A stretch of 64,000 nucleotides of DNA. Source: Desulfobacteraceae bacterium Eth-SRB2 (lineage in GTDB: Bacteria; Desulfobacterota; Desulfobacteria; Desulfobacterales; UBA11574). Each line of letters opens with the position of its first letter. Position 1 is the stretch's first letter. The stretch lies in the NCBI GenBank assembly GCA_004193595.1, contig RPGQ01000005.1:66021-130020 (forward strand). Reading direction: 5' to 3'. The position numbers and the translations under genes were made by a program. Positions 36,239 to 45,027 of this stretch are shown here, piece after piece. The notes under the pieces were generated by a model, which worked only from the letters and a program-made list of their open reading frames with translations, had not been told where the DNA came from and did no database searches.

Positions 36239-37198
36239 ATGTCATCGAGAAAGTCTGTCGTCCTTGTTCTTGGTAGTGGATCTTCGCGCGGATGGGCCCA
36301 TATAGGGGTTATTGAAGCGCTGGAAGAAGAGGATATCCCTATCAATTACATTGTTGGGTGTAGCATCGGTTCCTATATTGGCACCCTTTATGCCAGCGGA
36401 AGCTTAGGGAGCCTGAAGGAATTTGTTCTCAAAATGGACGGCAAAAAGGTCTTTTCCTATTTTGACGTTGTTTTCCCACGATCAGGTCTTCTGAATGGCA
36501 CAAAAAAACTGAAAGAGCTTTTTTCAATGCACACCGATGTAAAAAATTTTTCCGATCTAAAAATTCCCGTAATAATGGTTGCCACAGACCTCGAAACAGG
36601 CGACAAAGTCGTGTTGAAGTCCGGAAATTTAATTAATGCCCTCAGGGCAACCACGTCAATACCGGGACTCTTTGCCCCTGCAAGAGTCAATGAGCGCTGG
36701 CTTGTGGACGGCGCCCTCGTGGACCCTGTTCCGGTAGGTGTCGCCAGAGCAATAGAAGCCGATGTTGTTATTGCCGTGGACCTTAACAGCGGGCTCGTCT
36801 CACGGAAAAAACGGAAAAAACAAACAATACATACTGAAAAGAAATCCGGTGATCAGCATGATTATAAAAATGAACTAATGAGAAAACTGACAGATTATTA
36901 CGAAGGCGCTGAATTAAGCTTTAAGAACAAAATCAATGATCTGCTCAGGAGAGAATCGTCTACACCTTATATCATGGAAACGCTAACAACCTCAATCGGC
37001 ATAATGCAGGAGCGGATAACCCGCATAAATCTTGCAGTGGACCCGCCGGACATATTAATACAGCCGCGCCTTGGAGAATTAAAGATGATGGACTTTGACC
37101 AGGTTGAGCATGTAATTGAAGAAGGTTATATAGGGATTAAGGAAAAAATTGAAGATATAAAGATGATGCTTGAATACACCTACATAAGGCAATTTTAG
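36239..37198 (+). CDS. Patatin-like phospholipase (RssA/NTE type)
   Basis: A 319-residue cytoplasmic patatin-like lipase. The oxyanion-hole motif is GSGSSRGWAHIGVIEAL (in place of GGGxxG), the nucleophile elbow is IVGCSIGSYIG (Ser about 43), and the catalytic Asp is in VDGALVDPVPV. All elements of the Ser-Asp dyad are present. Residues after about 180 form a Lys-rich linker and a helical C-terminus of unknown role. A ribosome site AGGAGA precedes the ATG. It may be transcribed from sigma-54 promoter 1 or its own promoter. Confidence 0.9.
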   Translation: MSSRKSVVLVLGSGSSRGWAHIGVIEALEEEDIPINYIVGCSIGSYIGTLYASGSLGSLKEFVLKMDGKKVFSYFDVVFPRSGLLNGTKKLKELFSMHTDVKNFSDLKIPVIMVATDLETGDKVVLKSGNLINALRATTSIPGLFAPARVNERWLVDGALVDPVPVGVARAIEADVVIAVDLNSGLVSRKKRKKQTIHTEKKSGDQHDYKNELMRKLTDYYEGAELSFKNKINDLLRRESSTPYIMETLTTSIGIMQERITRINLAVDPPDILIQPRLGELKMMDFDQVEHVIEEGYIGIKEKIEDIKMMLEYTYIRQF

Positions 37199-37300
37199 AA
37201 ATACCTCTTCCTGTTTCGTAATGGCTTAACAACTACCCTATAATTTCTTATTTCCAGCAACTATTGTTCCTATGGATATTCTTTGTGGATCTCTTTGGTT

Positions 37301-37438
37301 TCGAAATTCTTCTAAAACAAATATCGAAATTCTTCTAAATATACCCGCTAAAGATGAACCATAAGCACATCTTAAAAAACATATCTCATTGAAATAACGA
37401 TACTTATTAGCATTATTTCTTTTTGGCATGTTTTATGC
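37301..37438 (+). promoter_or_regulatory. Sigma-54 promoter 2 with paired upstream activator motifs
   Basis: Two identical copies of TCGAAATTCTTCTAAA at 37301-37316 and 37324-37339 (starts 23 bp apart), then TGGCATGTTTTATGC at 37424-37438 (GG and GC in register). Start of transcription would be near 37450, ahead of the NifX-like gene at 37660. Confidence 0.78.
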
Positions 37439-37559
37439 TTTAGTTATGCTCTAGTTAGACTGCAGAATAGAAAACGGCATGGCTGTTAAATTAATTTCAT
37501 CGTATAAGGTTAAAAGAATGTAATCGGCTTTTAGTAATAACTACGGAAGGTTAGTTTAA

Positions 37560-37700
37560 ATGAATATAACAGTTGCCGGCGGCAAAGGACCGATCTTTGA
37601 GGTCATGCAACATATCTGGAATCTTTTAAAAAAAGAACTATATAACAAAGGAGGCTATTATGAAAATCGCTGTTACATCCACAGGCCCCACGCTCGATGA
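37560..37700 (+). CDS. Possible short ORF overlapping the NifX-like gene
   Basis: A 46-codon frame from ATG 37560 (GGAAGG 12 nt upstream) begins MNITVAGGKGPIFEVMQHIW and runs into the next gene in another frame. The first ten residues recall the opening strand and P-loop of MinD/NifH-type ATPases (VAGGKG), which often neighbour NifX-like proteins, but no GKT follows. It may be a leader peptide or an ATPase stub. Confidence 0.3.
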   Translation: MNITVAGGKGPIFEVMQHIWNLLKKELYNKGGYYENRCYIHRPHAR

Positions 37701-38088
37701 TACCGTGGAGGCTCGTTTCGGACGGTGTCCCTATTTTCTGATTATCGATCCGGATACCATGGAATTTGAAGCCCTTCCAAATCCGAATATTTCACAAGGC
37801 GGAGGCGCGGGCATTCAGTCGGCCCAGCTTATGGCCAACAGGGATGTGGCCGTTGTACTTACCGGTAATTGTGGTCCGAACGCCAGCCGGACTTTCGGAG
37901 CGGCAGGAATTCAGGTGATAAGCGGGGTCAGCGGTCCGGTGCGGCAGGCGGTTCAACAATATATTTCCGGTACTCCGGTACAGACATCCGCCCCGAACGT
38001 GGACAAACCATCCGGCATGGAAATCGGCCGGGGCATGGGTGGTGGACGCGGAATGGGTGGTGGTGGAGGGTCCCGTCAAGGTAATTGA
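37660..38088 (+). CDS. NifX/NifB-type dinitrogenase iron-molybdenum cofactor family protein
   Basis: 142 aa with the MTH1175-like fold: MKIAVTSTGPTLDDTVEARF start, FGRCPYFLIID, the GIQSAQLMANRDVAVVLTGN strand-helix, and a C-terminal glycine-rich tail (GRGMGGGRGMGGGGG). Members of this family bind or carry metal clusters, outside nitrogen fixation as well. It follows sigma-54 promoter 2 and has a GGAGG ribosome site. An Mrp-fused homologue is at 54500-55657 and a secreted one at 47295-47678. No nif genes are nearby. Confidence 0.9.
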   Translation: MKIAVTSTGPTLDDTVEARFGRCPYFLIIDPDTMEFEALPNPNISQGGGAGIQSAQLMANRDVAVVLTGNCGPNASRTFGAAGIQVISGVSGPVRQAVQQYISGTPVQTSAPNVDKPSGMEIGRGMGGGRGMGGGGGSRQGN

Positions 38089-38135
38089 GGTGGGGATTTT
38101 TAAAACCGGTATGGAAAAGAAGGTGAGAAACAGTG

Positions 38136-38324
38136 ATGCCGATATATGAGTTCAAGTGTCCGAACGGCACCGTCACAGAAAAGTTCGTTAAAATGGGTAC
38201 AAAAGAGATTGAGTGCCCAAAATGTCATCAAAAAGCAAAGAAGCTTATATCCCTCTGTACTTTTGAATTAAAAGGCGGTGGGTGGTATGCCGACGGATAT
38301 TCATCCGGAAAGAAAAAAATCTGA
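38136..38324 (+). CDS. FmdB-type zinc-ribbon protein
   Basis: About 62 aa, MPIYEFKCPNGTVTEKFVKM start, one CPKCHQKAKK knuckle and the ending GGGWYADGYSSGKKK. Close paralogue of 27088-27288 (same length and motif order). A GTG one codon upstream (38133) is an alternative start. It lies 47 bp after the NifX-like gene in the second sigma-54 operon. Zinc or metal-related role is inferred from the ribbon only. Confidence 0.8.
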   Translation: MPIYEFKCPNGTVTEKFVKMGTKEIECPKCHQKAKKLISLCTFELKGGGWYADGYSSGKKKI

Positions 38325-38365
38325 ACCGGTAATGCCAAGGCGCGCACTGTCGCGATAGAGGCGCA

Positions 38366-38484
38366 AACCTTTACAGTCACGTATACGGTAAGATCATTGC
38401 CGAGCATATCGATCCCATAGAGAAAAAAGCTTTATTTAATTTTCTGCCCGGATCAAGGGTGTTCTCCATTGGGAAGGTGGGTTG
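38366..38484 (+). pseudogene. Duplicated fragment of the radical SAM gene
   Basis: About 119 bp match 41653-41771 almost base for base (by eye nearly nine in ten positions, no gaps), i.e. codons for [19 protein letters not shown] and the residues following, up to just before the CxxxCxxC motif. The frame ends at a TGA (38483-38485) and has no start. A broken duplicate of an adjacent-locus gene, suggesting local rearrangement between sigma-54 operons 2 and 3. Confidence 0.8.
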
Positions 38485-38559
38485 ATTTCATTCCCCAATT
38501 TCCATAGGGTTATTAATGAGCAAATTAACAATTTTAATTCTTTAAAGGAGGAAATTAAA

Positions 38560-39018
38560 ATGAAACGAGCACAGCCGGTATGTCCTTTGACTAAAGCCAA
38601 GAGAATACTTGTCGCTATGGATAGATCAAAATATAGCGAGAAGGCTTTTGATCAGGCGATAAGCATCGCAAAGATATGCAAAAGTACCCTTTTTGTAATT
38701 AGCGTCATTGACCTGTATCCGGAAGTGGAGGAGATTTTAATTGCTCTTGAGGAAAAGGAAACGGTGTTAAAGGGGACAAAAAAATTCCTTGAAGGAGTCA
38801 AGGATAGAGCTGCAAAAGAAAATATACCATGTGAAACGATTGTTCATGTAGGTGGACAGCCCCATGAGTTTATCATTCAAGAAGCAAAGGAAAAAAATAT
38901 TGATCTCATCGTGATGGGAACCCATGGAAGGACCGGGCTAAATAAACTTTTAATAGGCAGCGTTGCTGAGAGAGTCGTTGGCCTTGCGCCATGTGCGGTG
39001 ATGGTAACCCCCGCTTAG
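38560..39018 (+). CDS. Universal stress protein (UspA family)
   Basis: 152 aa, start chosen at 38560 because AAAGGAGG lies 8 nt upstream. One Usp domain: RILVAMDRSKYSEKAFDQAI at the N-terminus and the ATP-binding signature GTHGRTGLNKLLIGSVAERV (G-2x-G-9x-G-S type) near residues 123-142. It is in the second sigma-54 operon. A short N-terminal extension (KRAQPVCPLTKA) precedes the domain. Another single-domain Usp is at 40947-41399 and a tandem one at 51025-51915. Confidence 0.92.
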   Translation: MKRAQPVCPLTKAKRILVAMDRSKYSEKAFDQAISIAKICKSTLFVISVIDLYPEVEEILIALEEKETVLKGTKKFLEGVKDRAAKENIPCETIVHVGGQPHEFIIQEAKEKNIDLIVMGTHGRTGLNKLLIGSVAERVVGLAPCAVMVTPA

Positions 39019-39075
39019 AAATAGCACATAGCGGAACACTTTGGTTACGTCACATAGCATTCATATGAGGACACC

Positions 39076-39807
39076 ATGGAAAACACGTTCTGGACGGCCT
39101 TGGGAGCCAGTTCTCTGGCCGCATTAGTAACATCGATGGGCATTTATGTCATACGCCGCTTCGAGCAATGGGGCCGTAAGAATACCATTTACTTCATCTG
39201 TTTCGCTGCCGGCGTCCTGATTTCAGTGTCATTCTTGCACATCATCCCGAAGGCATTTTCCATGAATTCAAATGCCCCTTTCTATCTGTTGGCCGGGTAC
39301 CTTGGCCTGCACTTATTTAATCGGTTCATCAACGCTTTTGTGTGCGATAAAGGATCGGATACGCAGTACGAAATCGGCCTTGTACCCATGCTTGGGATCG
39401 GCCTCCATTCCTTCATCGACGGGTTCATTTATTCCATTACCTTCACTGTCAGTATCTTTACCGGAATACTGACAGCCACCGGTATGGTTCTTCACGAATT
39501 TCCCGAGGGGGTCATAACGTACCTGCTGCTGAAACGGGGAGGGTTCAAGGAGAGGACATCGCTGCTCCTTGCCTTCTTAGCTGCAGCCCTGACCACACCC
39601 CTGGGCATGCTCGTCTCATACCCCTTCATCAGCAAAATTGACAAACCTCTCCTGGGTGCCCTATTGGCATTCTCTGCCGGAGCCCTGGTTTACGTAGGGG
39701 CCACTCACCTTCTGCCTCAGGCTGAAACGGAGCATAAGAGATACAGCCTTTTCGCCCTGGGTGCCGGCATTTTGGTGGCCGCGATTATTGTCTTTTCCAA
39801 GGGATAG
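39076..39807 (+). CDS. ZIP-family divalent metal transporter
   Basis: 243 aa, eight predicted membrane helices. The metal-binding helices are visible as GIGLHSFIDGF (TM4) and LHEFPEGVITYLL (TM5, HExPEG). ZIP proteins carry Zn2+, Fe2+ or Mn2+ into the cytoplasm. It follows the Usp gene by 57 bp and probably belongs to sigma-54 operon 2, whose other products (NifX-like, FmdB) are also metal-linked. No His-rich loop is present. Confidence 0.9.
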   Translation: MENTFWTALGASSLAALVTSMGIYVIRRFEQWGRKNTIYFICFAAGVLISVSFLHIIPKAFSMNSNAPFYLLAGYLGLHLFNRFINAFVCDKGSDTQYEIGLVPMLGIGLHSFIDGFIYSITFTVSIFTGILTATGMVLHEFPEGVITYLLLKRGGFKERTSLLLAFLAAALTTPLGMLVSYPFISKIDKPLLGALLAFSAGALVYVGATHLLPQAETEHKRYSLFALGAGILVAAIIVFSKG

Positions 39808-40009
39808 CGAAGGCCCTGCCTTTTAAGGATGCGATCTTAGCACCTATGCCCTCCTCATAACCACAATCTGCTGAATGCTTAATCCCCAACATGCTCGCTC
39901 AATTGAACAAAATAGATTTTTTACGAAACCATCATTATTATTTTCCAAAATTTCTTATTCTCCGAAATTATTCATACCATGGATATTACTTTTACTGATT
40001 TCTCTGATT

Positions 40010-40146
40010 TTGAAATTTTGCGAAAACAGATTTCGAAATTTTTCTACATTTCACTCCACAGGAAAGTCATTAAATCGCCCCATCAAAATTAACCAGTTGA
40101 ATTTATTGCATCTATAATGTCCATAACAGGATGGCACACTTTATGC
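40010..40146 (+). promoter_or_regulatory. Sigma-54 promoter 3 with paired upstream activator motifs
   Basis: TTGAAATTTTGCGAAA (40010-40025, a variant copy) and TCGAAATTTTTCTACA (40033-40048) start 23 bp apart. TGGCACACTTTATGC (40132-40146) has GG/GC in register. It lies about 95 bp upstream of the ATG at 40240. A repeat fragment (TTTTTTACGAAACCATC) lies upstream near 39911. Confidence 0.78.
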
Positions 40147-40239
40147 TAGTTTACTTATCTGAATGTTAAAAGGATCTGTTTGTCAAGTTGGTAATTATTA
40201 CAGCCCGGGGAGGGCTTGCACAAAAAGGAGGTGAGTAAA

Positions 40240-40461
40240 ATGCCAAGAGGCGATGGAACAGGGCCAAGAGGCCAGGGAGCGGGCACAGGAAGAGGCATGG
40301 GCCAGGGCAAAGGTGGTCGCGGTCGAGGTGGTGGTTTTGGTGCCGGGCCCGACGGATCTTGTATCTGCCCAAATTGTGGTGAAAAAGTGCCTCACCAATT
40401 GGGAACTCCCTGTTATGAGCAGCAATGCCCTAAGTGTGGAACCGCCATGACGCGAGAATAG
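40240..40461 (+). CDS. Gly-rich zinc-ribbon small protein
   Basis: 73 aa. N-terminal half MPRGDGTGPRGQGAGTGRGM is a Gly/Arg/Gln-rich repeat as in DUF5320-type proteins next to NifX/MTH1175 genes. C-terminal half is a zinc ribbon with CICPNCGEKVPHQ and CPKCG. The ribosome site AAGGAGG is near-perfect. First gene after sigma-54 promoter 3. Function unknown. Confidence 0.8.
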   Translation: MPRGDGTGPRGQGAGTGRGMGQGKGGRGRGGGFGAGPDGSCICPNCGEKVPHQLGTPCYEQQCPKCGTAMTRE

Positions 40462-40575
40462 ATTTGGTTGTTACGACGAATAGCTCTTCATTATTATTGT
40501 CCTAGGGCTATAACAGATTTTTTCAATGTATTCACACAGTAGAAAGAACAATTAAAGAAACAGGAAGAAAATGAA

Positions 40576-40821
40576 ATGAAAAACAAACAAAATAAGTATG
40601 TATGCGCACTTTGTGGCTACACGGCCGACGGCAGGTTCGAGGGTGATATCTGTCCCAATTGTGGTCTGACCTACTGGAAATGTGTCAAGTGCGGATTTCT
40701 TATAACAGCCCCAAAGCCACCGGATGTTTGTCTTGAATGTGGCGAAAAGTGTGATTTCATCGATGTCACCTGCTACATCCCGGATTGCGGAGGCCCAGGC
40801 AATATTGATCCGCGTTTGTAG
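40576..40821 (+). CDS. Rubredoxin-like/double zinc-ribbon protein
   Basis: 81 aa with ten cysteines: YVCALCGYTADGRFEGDICP-NCG is a rubredoxin/rubrerythrin-like knuckle pair, WKCVKCGF and CLECGEKC a second, plus CYIPDCGG. Such domains bind Fe or Zn in redox or assembly proteins. It is small, soluble and in the third sigma-54 operon between another zinc-ribbon protein and a Usp. Family named by motif pattern only. Confidence 0.8.
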   Translation: MKNKQNKYVCALCGYTADGRFEGDICPNCGLTYWKCVKCGFLITAPKPPDVCLECGEKCDFIDVTCYIPDCGGPGNIDPRL

Positions 40822-40946
40822 CGAGAAAAGATTGCGTGATATGAATAACAGAAAATTAATTGGTGATCTTTTAAGATCTGGAGAAAGTAGAATAATATAA
40901 ATTTTTAAAATCTTCAAAGGAGAAAAAGATGAAGGAGGTTAAAGCT

Positions 40947-41399
40947 ATGATAGAAATAAAGAAGATTCTCTTCCCATTGGATTTGACAGAAAATTCGTCA
41001 AAGATTTTGCCTTATGTGTTGTCGATTTCCGAGAAATACAACAGCATAATTTACTTACTTCATGTAGTGCAGGATCTTAATAAATGGGGTAAGCTCTATG
41101 TTCCCCATCCTTCTATGGATGTTTTTCAAAATGAAGCCATTGAGGGTGCTAAAAAGGCCATGGACACAGTTTGTGAAAATCAGTTGCAAAGCTGCCCCAA
41201 TTTTCAAAAGAGGGTCGTTTCCGGAGACACTGTCGATGAAATTCTAAAAGTCATTGAATCCGAAGAAATAGATCTGTTGATTATGGGGACACATGGTCGT
41301 AAAGGATTGGACCACACGATATTTGGGAGTGTGGCGGAAAAAGTGGTGAGGAAATCACCCGCTCCTGTGTTGCTTATTAATCCTTATAAAATCAGGTGA
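40947..41399 (+). CDS. Universal stress protein (UspA family)
   Basis: 150 aa from ATG 40947, which has AAGGAGG nine bases upstream; an ATG six codons earlier (40929) is also possible. KKILFPLDLTENSSKILPYV at the N-terminus and GTHGRKGLDHTIFGSVAEKV (ATP-binding signature) near residues 117-136. Single Usp domain. Third sigma-54 operon, upstream of the radical SAM gene. Confidence 0.92.
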   Translation: MIEIKKILFPLDLTENSSKILPYVLSISEKYNSIIYLLHVVQDLNKWGKLYVPHPSMDVFQNEAIEGAKKAMDTVCENQLQSCPNFQKRVVSGDTVDEILKVIESEEIDLLIMGTHGRKGLDHTIFGSVAEKVVRKSPAPVLLINPYKIR

Positions 41400-41526
41400 G
41401 TTCATATTTTGTTCAGGATTATTCTTTATCCGGATGTCCGGCGATTGATGAACAATATTTTGTAACGGAAAGCCATCCGAGAAGAAGAAGGGGCACACGA
41501 CTACAAACAGACTTGGGGACAATCTT

Positions 41527-42567
41527 ATGAAGGAAGCCATGTTTTATGAATCGACGTCTGAAAATGGGGTGCGCTGCAATCTTTGCAACCATCGGTGTAA
41601 GATCAAAGAGGGGAAAAGGGGTATTTGTGGTGTGAGAGAAAACCGAGGGGGAAAGCTTTACAGTCTTGTCTACGGTAAAATCATTGCCGAGCATATTGAT
41701 CCCATAGAGAAAAAACCTTTATTTAATTTCCTACCCGGGTCAAGGGCATTCTCCATTGGAACGGTGGGTTGCAACTTCCACTGTAAACACTGTCAGAATT
41801 CTGATATTTCTCAATATCCCCATGAACACGGAGGTGAGGTCATAGGCCAGGATCGTAACCCCGATCAGATTGTAACAGCCGCAATAGCTGCCGGCTGCGA
41901 AACCATCGCCTACACATACACCGAACCGACTATTTTTTACGAATTTGCTTATGACACCGCTGTCCTGGCTCGAATGCAAGGAATAAAAAACGTATTTGTG
42001 AGTAATGGCTATATGAGCTCCGAAGGCGCACGGCAGATTGCGCCGTATTTAGATGCTATTAACGTCAACCTAAAGGCATTTACTGACAAATCTTACAAGG
42101 AGGTCTGCGGAGCGCGTCTCAACCCTGTATTAGAAACGATCCTCCTGATGAAAGAGCTTGATGTATGGGTGGAAGTGACAACACTCATTATTCCCGGCTT
42201 AAATGATGGTGAGCAGGAACTGCGTGACATCGCCCGTTTTGTGAAAAGCGTCGGCCCGGAAATACCATGGCATGTCAGCCAGTTTTATCCGGCGTATAAA
42301 CTCCTGGACCGACCATCGACGCCTGCGGCCACCCTCCGCCGCGCTCGCGAAATCGGCATGGAAGAGGGCTTGCGCTATGTATACGAGGGCAACGTGCCAG
42401 GTGAAGGTGGCGAGAATACTCATTGCTATGCCTGTGGCGCCCTGCTCATTGAGCGTTATGGTCTAACATTAACACGAAATCGCTTACAGGATGGAAAGTG
42501 CCCTGAGTGCGGGGCGAGAATTGATGGTCTCCTCCCAAGCGGATGTGGGAAATATGAGCCTTCTTGA
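41527..42567 (+). CDS. AmmeMemoRadiSam-type radical SAM enzyme
   Basis: 346 aa, related to pyruvate-formate-lyase-activating enzymes. An N-terminal Cys-rich part (CNLCNHRCKI ... GICGVREN) is followed by the 4Fe-4S/SAM motif GCNFHCKHC (about residues 80-88), the GGE-like and TIFYE barrel strands, and a C-terminal CYACG...CPECG ribbon. The extra N- and C-terminal cysteines and length match the AmmeMemoRadiSam group, often found beside AMMECR1 and Memo genes, which are not seen here. Substrate unknown. A broken copy of its 5' part lies at 38366-38484. In the third sigma-54 operon. Confidence 0.92.
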   Translation: MKEAMFYESTSENGVRCNLCNHRCKIKEGKRGICGVRENRGGKLYSLVYGKIIAEHIDPIEKKPLFNFLPGSRAFSIGTVGCNFHCKHCQNSDISQYPHEHGGEVIGQDRNPDQIVTAAIAAGCETIAYTYTEPTIFYEFAYDTAVLARMQGIKNVFVSNGYMSSEGARQIAPYLDAINVNLKAFTDKSYKEVCGARLNPVLETILLMKELDVWVEVTTLIIPGLNDGEQELRDIARFVKSVGPEIPWHVSQFYPAYKLLDRPSTPAATLRRAREIGMEEGLRYVYEGNVPGEGGENTHCYACGALLIERYGLTLTRNRLQDGKCPECGARIDGLLPSGCGKYEPS

Positions 42568-42915
42568 TAACGATGAACTCTTAATCACTCGGGAATTCAA
42601 CAAAATGGTGGATGGGATTGTAAAGTTAACAGCCAAGAAAGAAGAAATTGAAGTTAAGGTTAAATAAACTTAGACTGTCCCTCCCCGGGTCAATAATTAC
42701 TTACAACGTCATGATGTTGGTGTTTTTTTCGACAGAAAATTATAACGGATACTCGATACACGATGCTTGTGCCGAGTTAAAAAAACCGCAAATCAGGATC
42801 ATTCGATTTCAAAATTCGAAATCTGGGTTTTGAAATGAAAAGCCTTTATTAATGACCTGCATGGGAGCCTGTGCATCCTGTATCCGGAAATCGCAATCAA
42901 AAGGAGGAAATAGGT
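42568..42915. other. Gap between radical SAM and aldolase genes
   Basis: No gene recognised. A startless run ending VKLTAKKEEIEVKVK (stop near 42667) may be coding residue. The aldolase ribosome site AAAGGAGG lies at the right edge (about 42900-42907). Confidence 0.4.
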
Positions 42916-43836
42916 ATGAATCTTAAAGAGGATGATATTTTGGTACCATTGGATGTTCCAAAGGCGGAAAGAGAAAATTATATCAACAATTATTTGACGA
43001 TAACCCAAAAAAGCGGGCGATTGATGCTGTTTGCAGGCGATCAAAAAGTTGAGCACTTAAATAACGATTTTTATGGCCAAGGGATTCACCCGGATGACAG
43101 TGATCCGGAACATCTCTTCAGGATTGCAAATCAGGCAAAAATAGGTGTTTTTGCTACCCAGCTTGGTCTAATTGCCAGATACGGTAGTTCTTATCCTGAT
43201 ATCCCATATCTGGTAAAGCTGAATTCCAAAACAAATCTTGTCAAAACATCCCAGTCCGACCCATTCAATAATCAGTGGCTGGATGTTCAGCAGATAGTGG
43301 ATTTTCGTGATAACAGCGGACTAAATATCTTGGCAGTGGGCTATACGATCTATTTGGGGAGTGAGTATGAGTCCGAGATGTTACATCAGGCAGCCCAAAT
43401 TGTCTACAATGCGCACCATCATGGGTTGATAACCGTATTATGGGTCTATCCCCGAGGTAAGGCGGTGGCCGACGAAAAAGATGCTCATTTGATTGCCGGT
43501 GCCACCGGCGTGGCCGCATGTCTTGGCAGTGATTTTGTTAAGGTGAATTATCCCAAAAAGGAAGGTTGTGAATCAAAAGAGATATTCAAGGAGTCCATCC
43601 GGGCAGCCGGTCTAACCAAGGTGGTTTGCGCCGGAGGTTCAAGCGATGATGTGGAGGTCTTTCTGAAAAGACTTCATGACCAGATTCATGTGAGCGGAGC
43701 TTCGGGGAATGCTACAGGAAGAAATGTTCATCAGAAATTCCTTAAAGATGCGATAGCTATGTGTGATGCCATCTATGCGATTACCGTGGAAAATGTGGGC
43801 GTGAAGGAGGCTCTTAAGATTTATCACTCAAATTAG
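42916..43836 (+). CDS. Class I (DhnA-type) fructose-bisphosphate aldolase
   Basis: About 306 aa from ATG 42916 with AAGGAGG upstream. A DeoC/LsrF-like TIM barrel: LFAGDQKVEHLN near residue 37, the Schiff-base lysine in GSDFVKVNYPKK (about residue 210), and the phosphate-binding VCAGGSSDDVEVFLK and GASGNATGRNV. Converts fructose-1,6-bisphosphate into triose phosphates; archaeal-type and some relatives act on other sugars. Next to a phosphoglycerate mutase, so sigma-54 operon 3 ends in central glycolysis/gluconeogenesis genes. About 11 bp separate the two. Confidence 0.93.
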   Translation: MNLKEDDILVPLDVPKAERENYINNYLTITQKSGRLMLFAGDQKVEHLNNDFYGQGIHPDDSDPEHLFRIANQAKIGVFATQLGLIARYGSSYPDIPYLVKLNSKTNLVKTSQSDPFNNQWLDVQQIVDFRDNSGLNILAVGYTIYLGSEYESEMLHQAAQIVYNAHHHGLITVLWVYPRGKAVADEKDAHLIAGATGVAACLGSDFVKVNYPKKEGCESKEIFKESIRAAGLTKVVCAGGSSDDVEVFLKRLHDQIHVSGASGNATGRNVHQKFLKDAIAMCDAIYAITVENVGVKEALKIYHSN

Positions 43837-43847
43837 GTGGATAAATA

Positions 43848-44576
43848 TTGAAACTGATTTTACTTCGCCATGGACAGAGCTTGTGGAATCTTGAAAACAA
43901 ATTTACCGGCTGGACCGATGTGGATCTTTCGGATCAGGGTATTAAAGAGGCACATCGGGCCGGGAAATTGCTCAAGTCTGAAGGCTATTCCATTGATGCG
44001 GCATATACTTCTCTGCTCAAACGAGCCATAAGGACCTTGTGGATCGTCCTGGATGAGATGGATCTTATGTGGATTCCGGTACATCGTTCCCGGAGGCTTA
44101 ATGAGAGACATTACGGGGCGCTTCAGGGTCTCAATAAAAGCGACATGATCGAAAAATACGGCTTTGAACAGGTGCAAATATGGAGACGCAGCTATGATAT
44201 ACCGCCACCCGCCCTGGCTGAAACGGATAGCCGACATCCTGGTTTTGATCATCGTTACATTACCATGAAAAAAGAAGAACTACCCTGCACTGAATCCCTG
44301 AAAGATACACTGAATCGCGTTCTGCCATACTGGAATGAGGCCATTGTGCCAAAACTGATGGAGGGCAAAAAGGTTCTGATCTCCGCCCACGGGAACAGCA
44401 TCCGTGCTCTGGTCAAACATCTCAATAACATAAGCGATGAAGATATCGTAGGGCTCAACATCCCCACCGGTATTCCGTTAGTTTATGAATTGGACGATAA
44501 TTTTAGAGCAAAAGGTCATTATTACTTGGGTAACGATGAAGAAATTAAAAAGAAAACAGAATCTGTAGCCGGTTAA
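43848..44576 (+). CDS. gpmA: 2,3-BPG-dependent phosphoglycerate mutase
   Basis: 242 aa, starting at TTG 43848 with AGGTGG upstream. Catalytic His in [12 protein letters not shown], the [13 protein letters not shown] loop, the proton donor Glu in [16 protein letters not shown], and the second His in [17 protein letters not shown]. All active-site elements are present and length is normal. Interconverts 3- and 2-phosphoglycerate. The rare TTG start suggests modest translation. Last gene of the third sigma-54 cluster. Confidence 0.95.
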   Translation: MKLILLRHGQSLWNLENKFTGWTDVDLSDQGIKEAHRAGKLLKSEGYSIDAAYTSLLKRAIRTLWIVLDEMDLMWIPVHRSRRLNERHYGALQGLNKSDMIEKYGFEQVQIWRRSYDIPPPALAETDSRHPGFDHRYITMKKEELPCTESLKDTLNRVLPYWNEAIVPKLMEGKKVLISAHGNSIRALVKHLNNISDEDIVGLNIPTGIPLVYELDDNFRAKGHYYLGNDEEIKKKTESVAG

Positions 44577-44666
44577 TTTCTTTTCATCATTATGTTATAT
44601 TTTTACATAGGCTATTTTAGGTTTATCCCAAAACGAATTTTACAAGTTGCCGGCACATTGTTCCAA

Positions 44667-45027
44667 TTACGTGACCAGTTTCTTCTCCAACGTCTGGTAA
44701 GAATAGTAACGGCATCCGAGTTGATAGTTCTTCTCTGCCCATTCAATAGCCAGTTCATGATTACAGAGTATCTTTTGGACGTCTTCAACGATTTCCCGAC
44801 TTATAAAATCTTCAAACCAGATTACCTTAAACCCCTTGGGTTGGATGTCACATTTGAAGATTTCATAGGCTTCCATTATAACGGGACGGCGGTAGTATGC
44901 AGAAACAGAAACATTCATGTCTCAACCCTTGCAAGATATCCACCCACTTATTGGTCTCAAGGGAAACACCGTCCGTTCCCGACAACCGTGTTGAAACAAA
45001 ACCAATTCGCAATCGCTGGTTATCCAT
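44667..45027 (-). pseudogene. Glycosyltransferase with internal deletion
   Basis: The minus strand begins at ATG 45027 with MDNQRLRIGFVSTRLSGTDG, a GT-B N-terminus, running to about QGLRHECF. Near 44920 it changes frame and jumps directly to a C-terminal GT segment, YYRRPVIMEAYEIFKCDI ... NYQLGCRYYSY, ending at 44667. The middle 250 or so residues of a normal about 400-aa enzyme are missing. Non-functional deletion derivative. The plus-strand frame opposite it is a shadow. Confidence 0.7.

Noticed and set aside
37660..38088. Nitrogen fixation locus
   Set aside because: NifX-type proteins are common outside nif clusters; no nifHDK, nifE/N or other nif gene is present.
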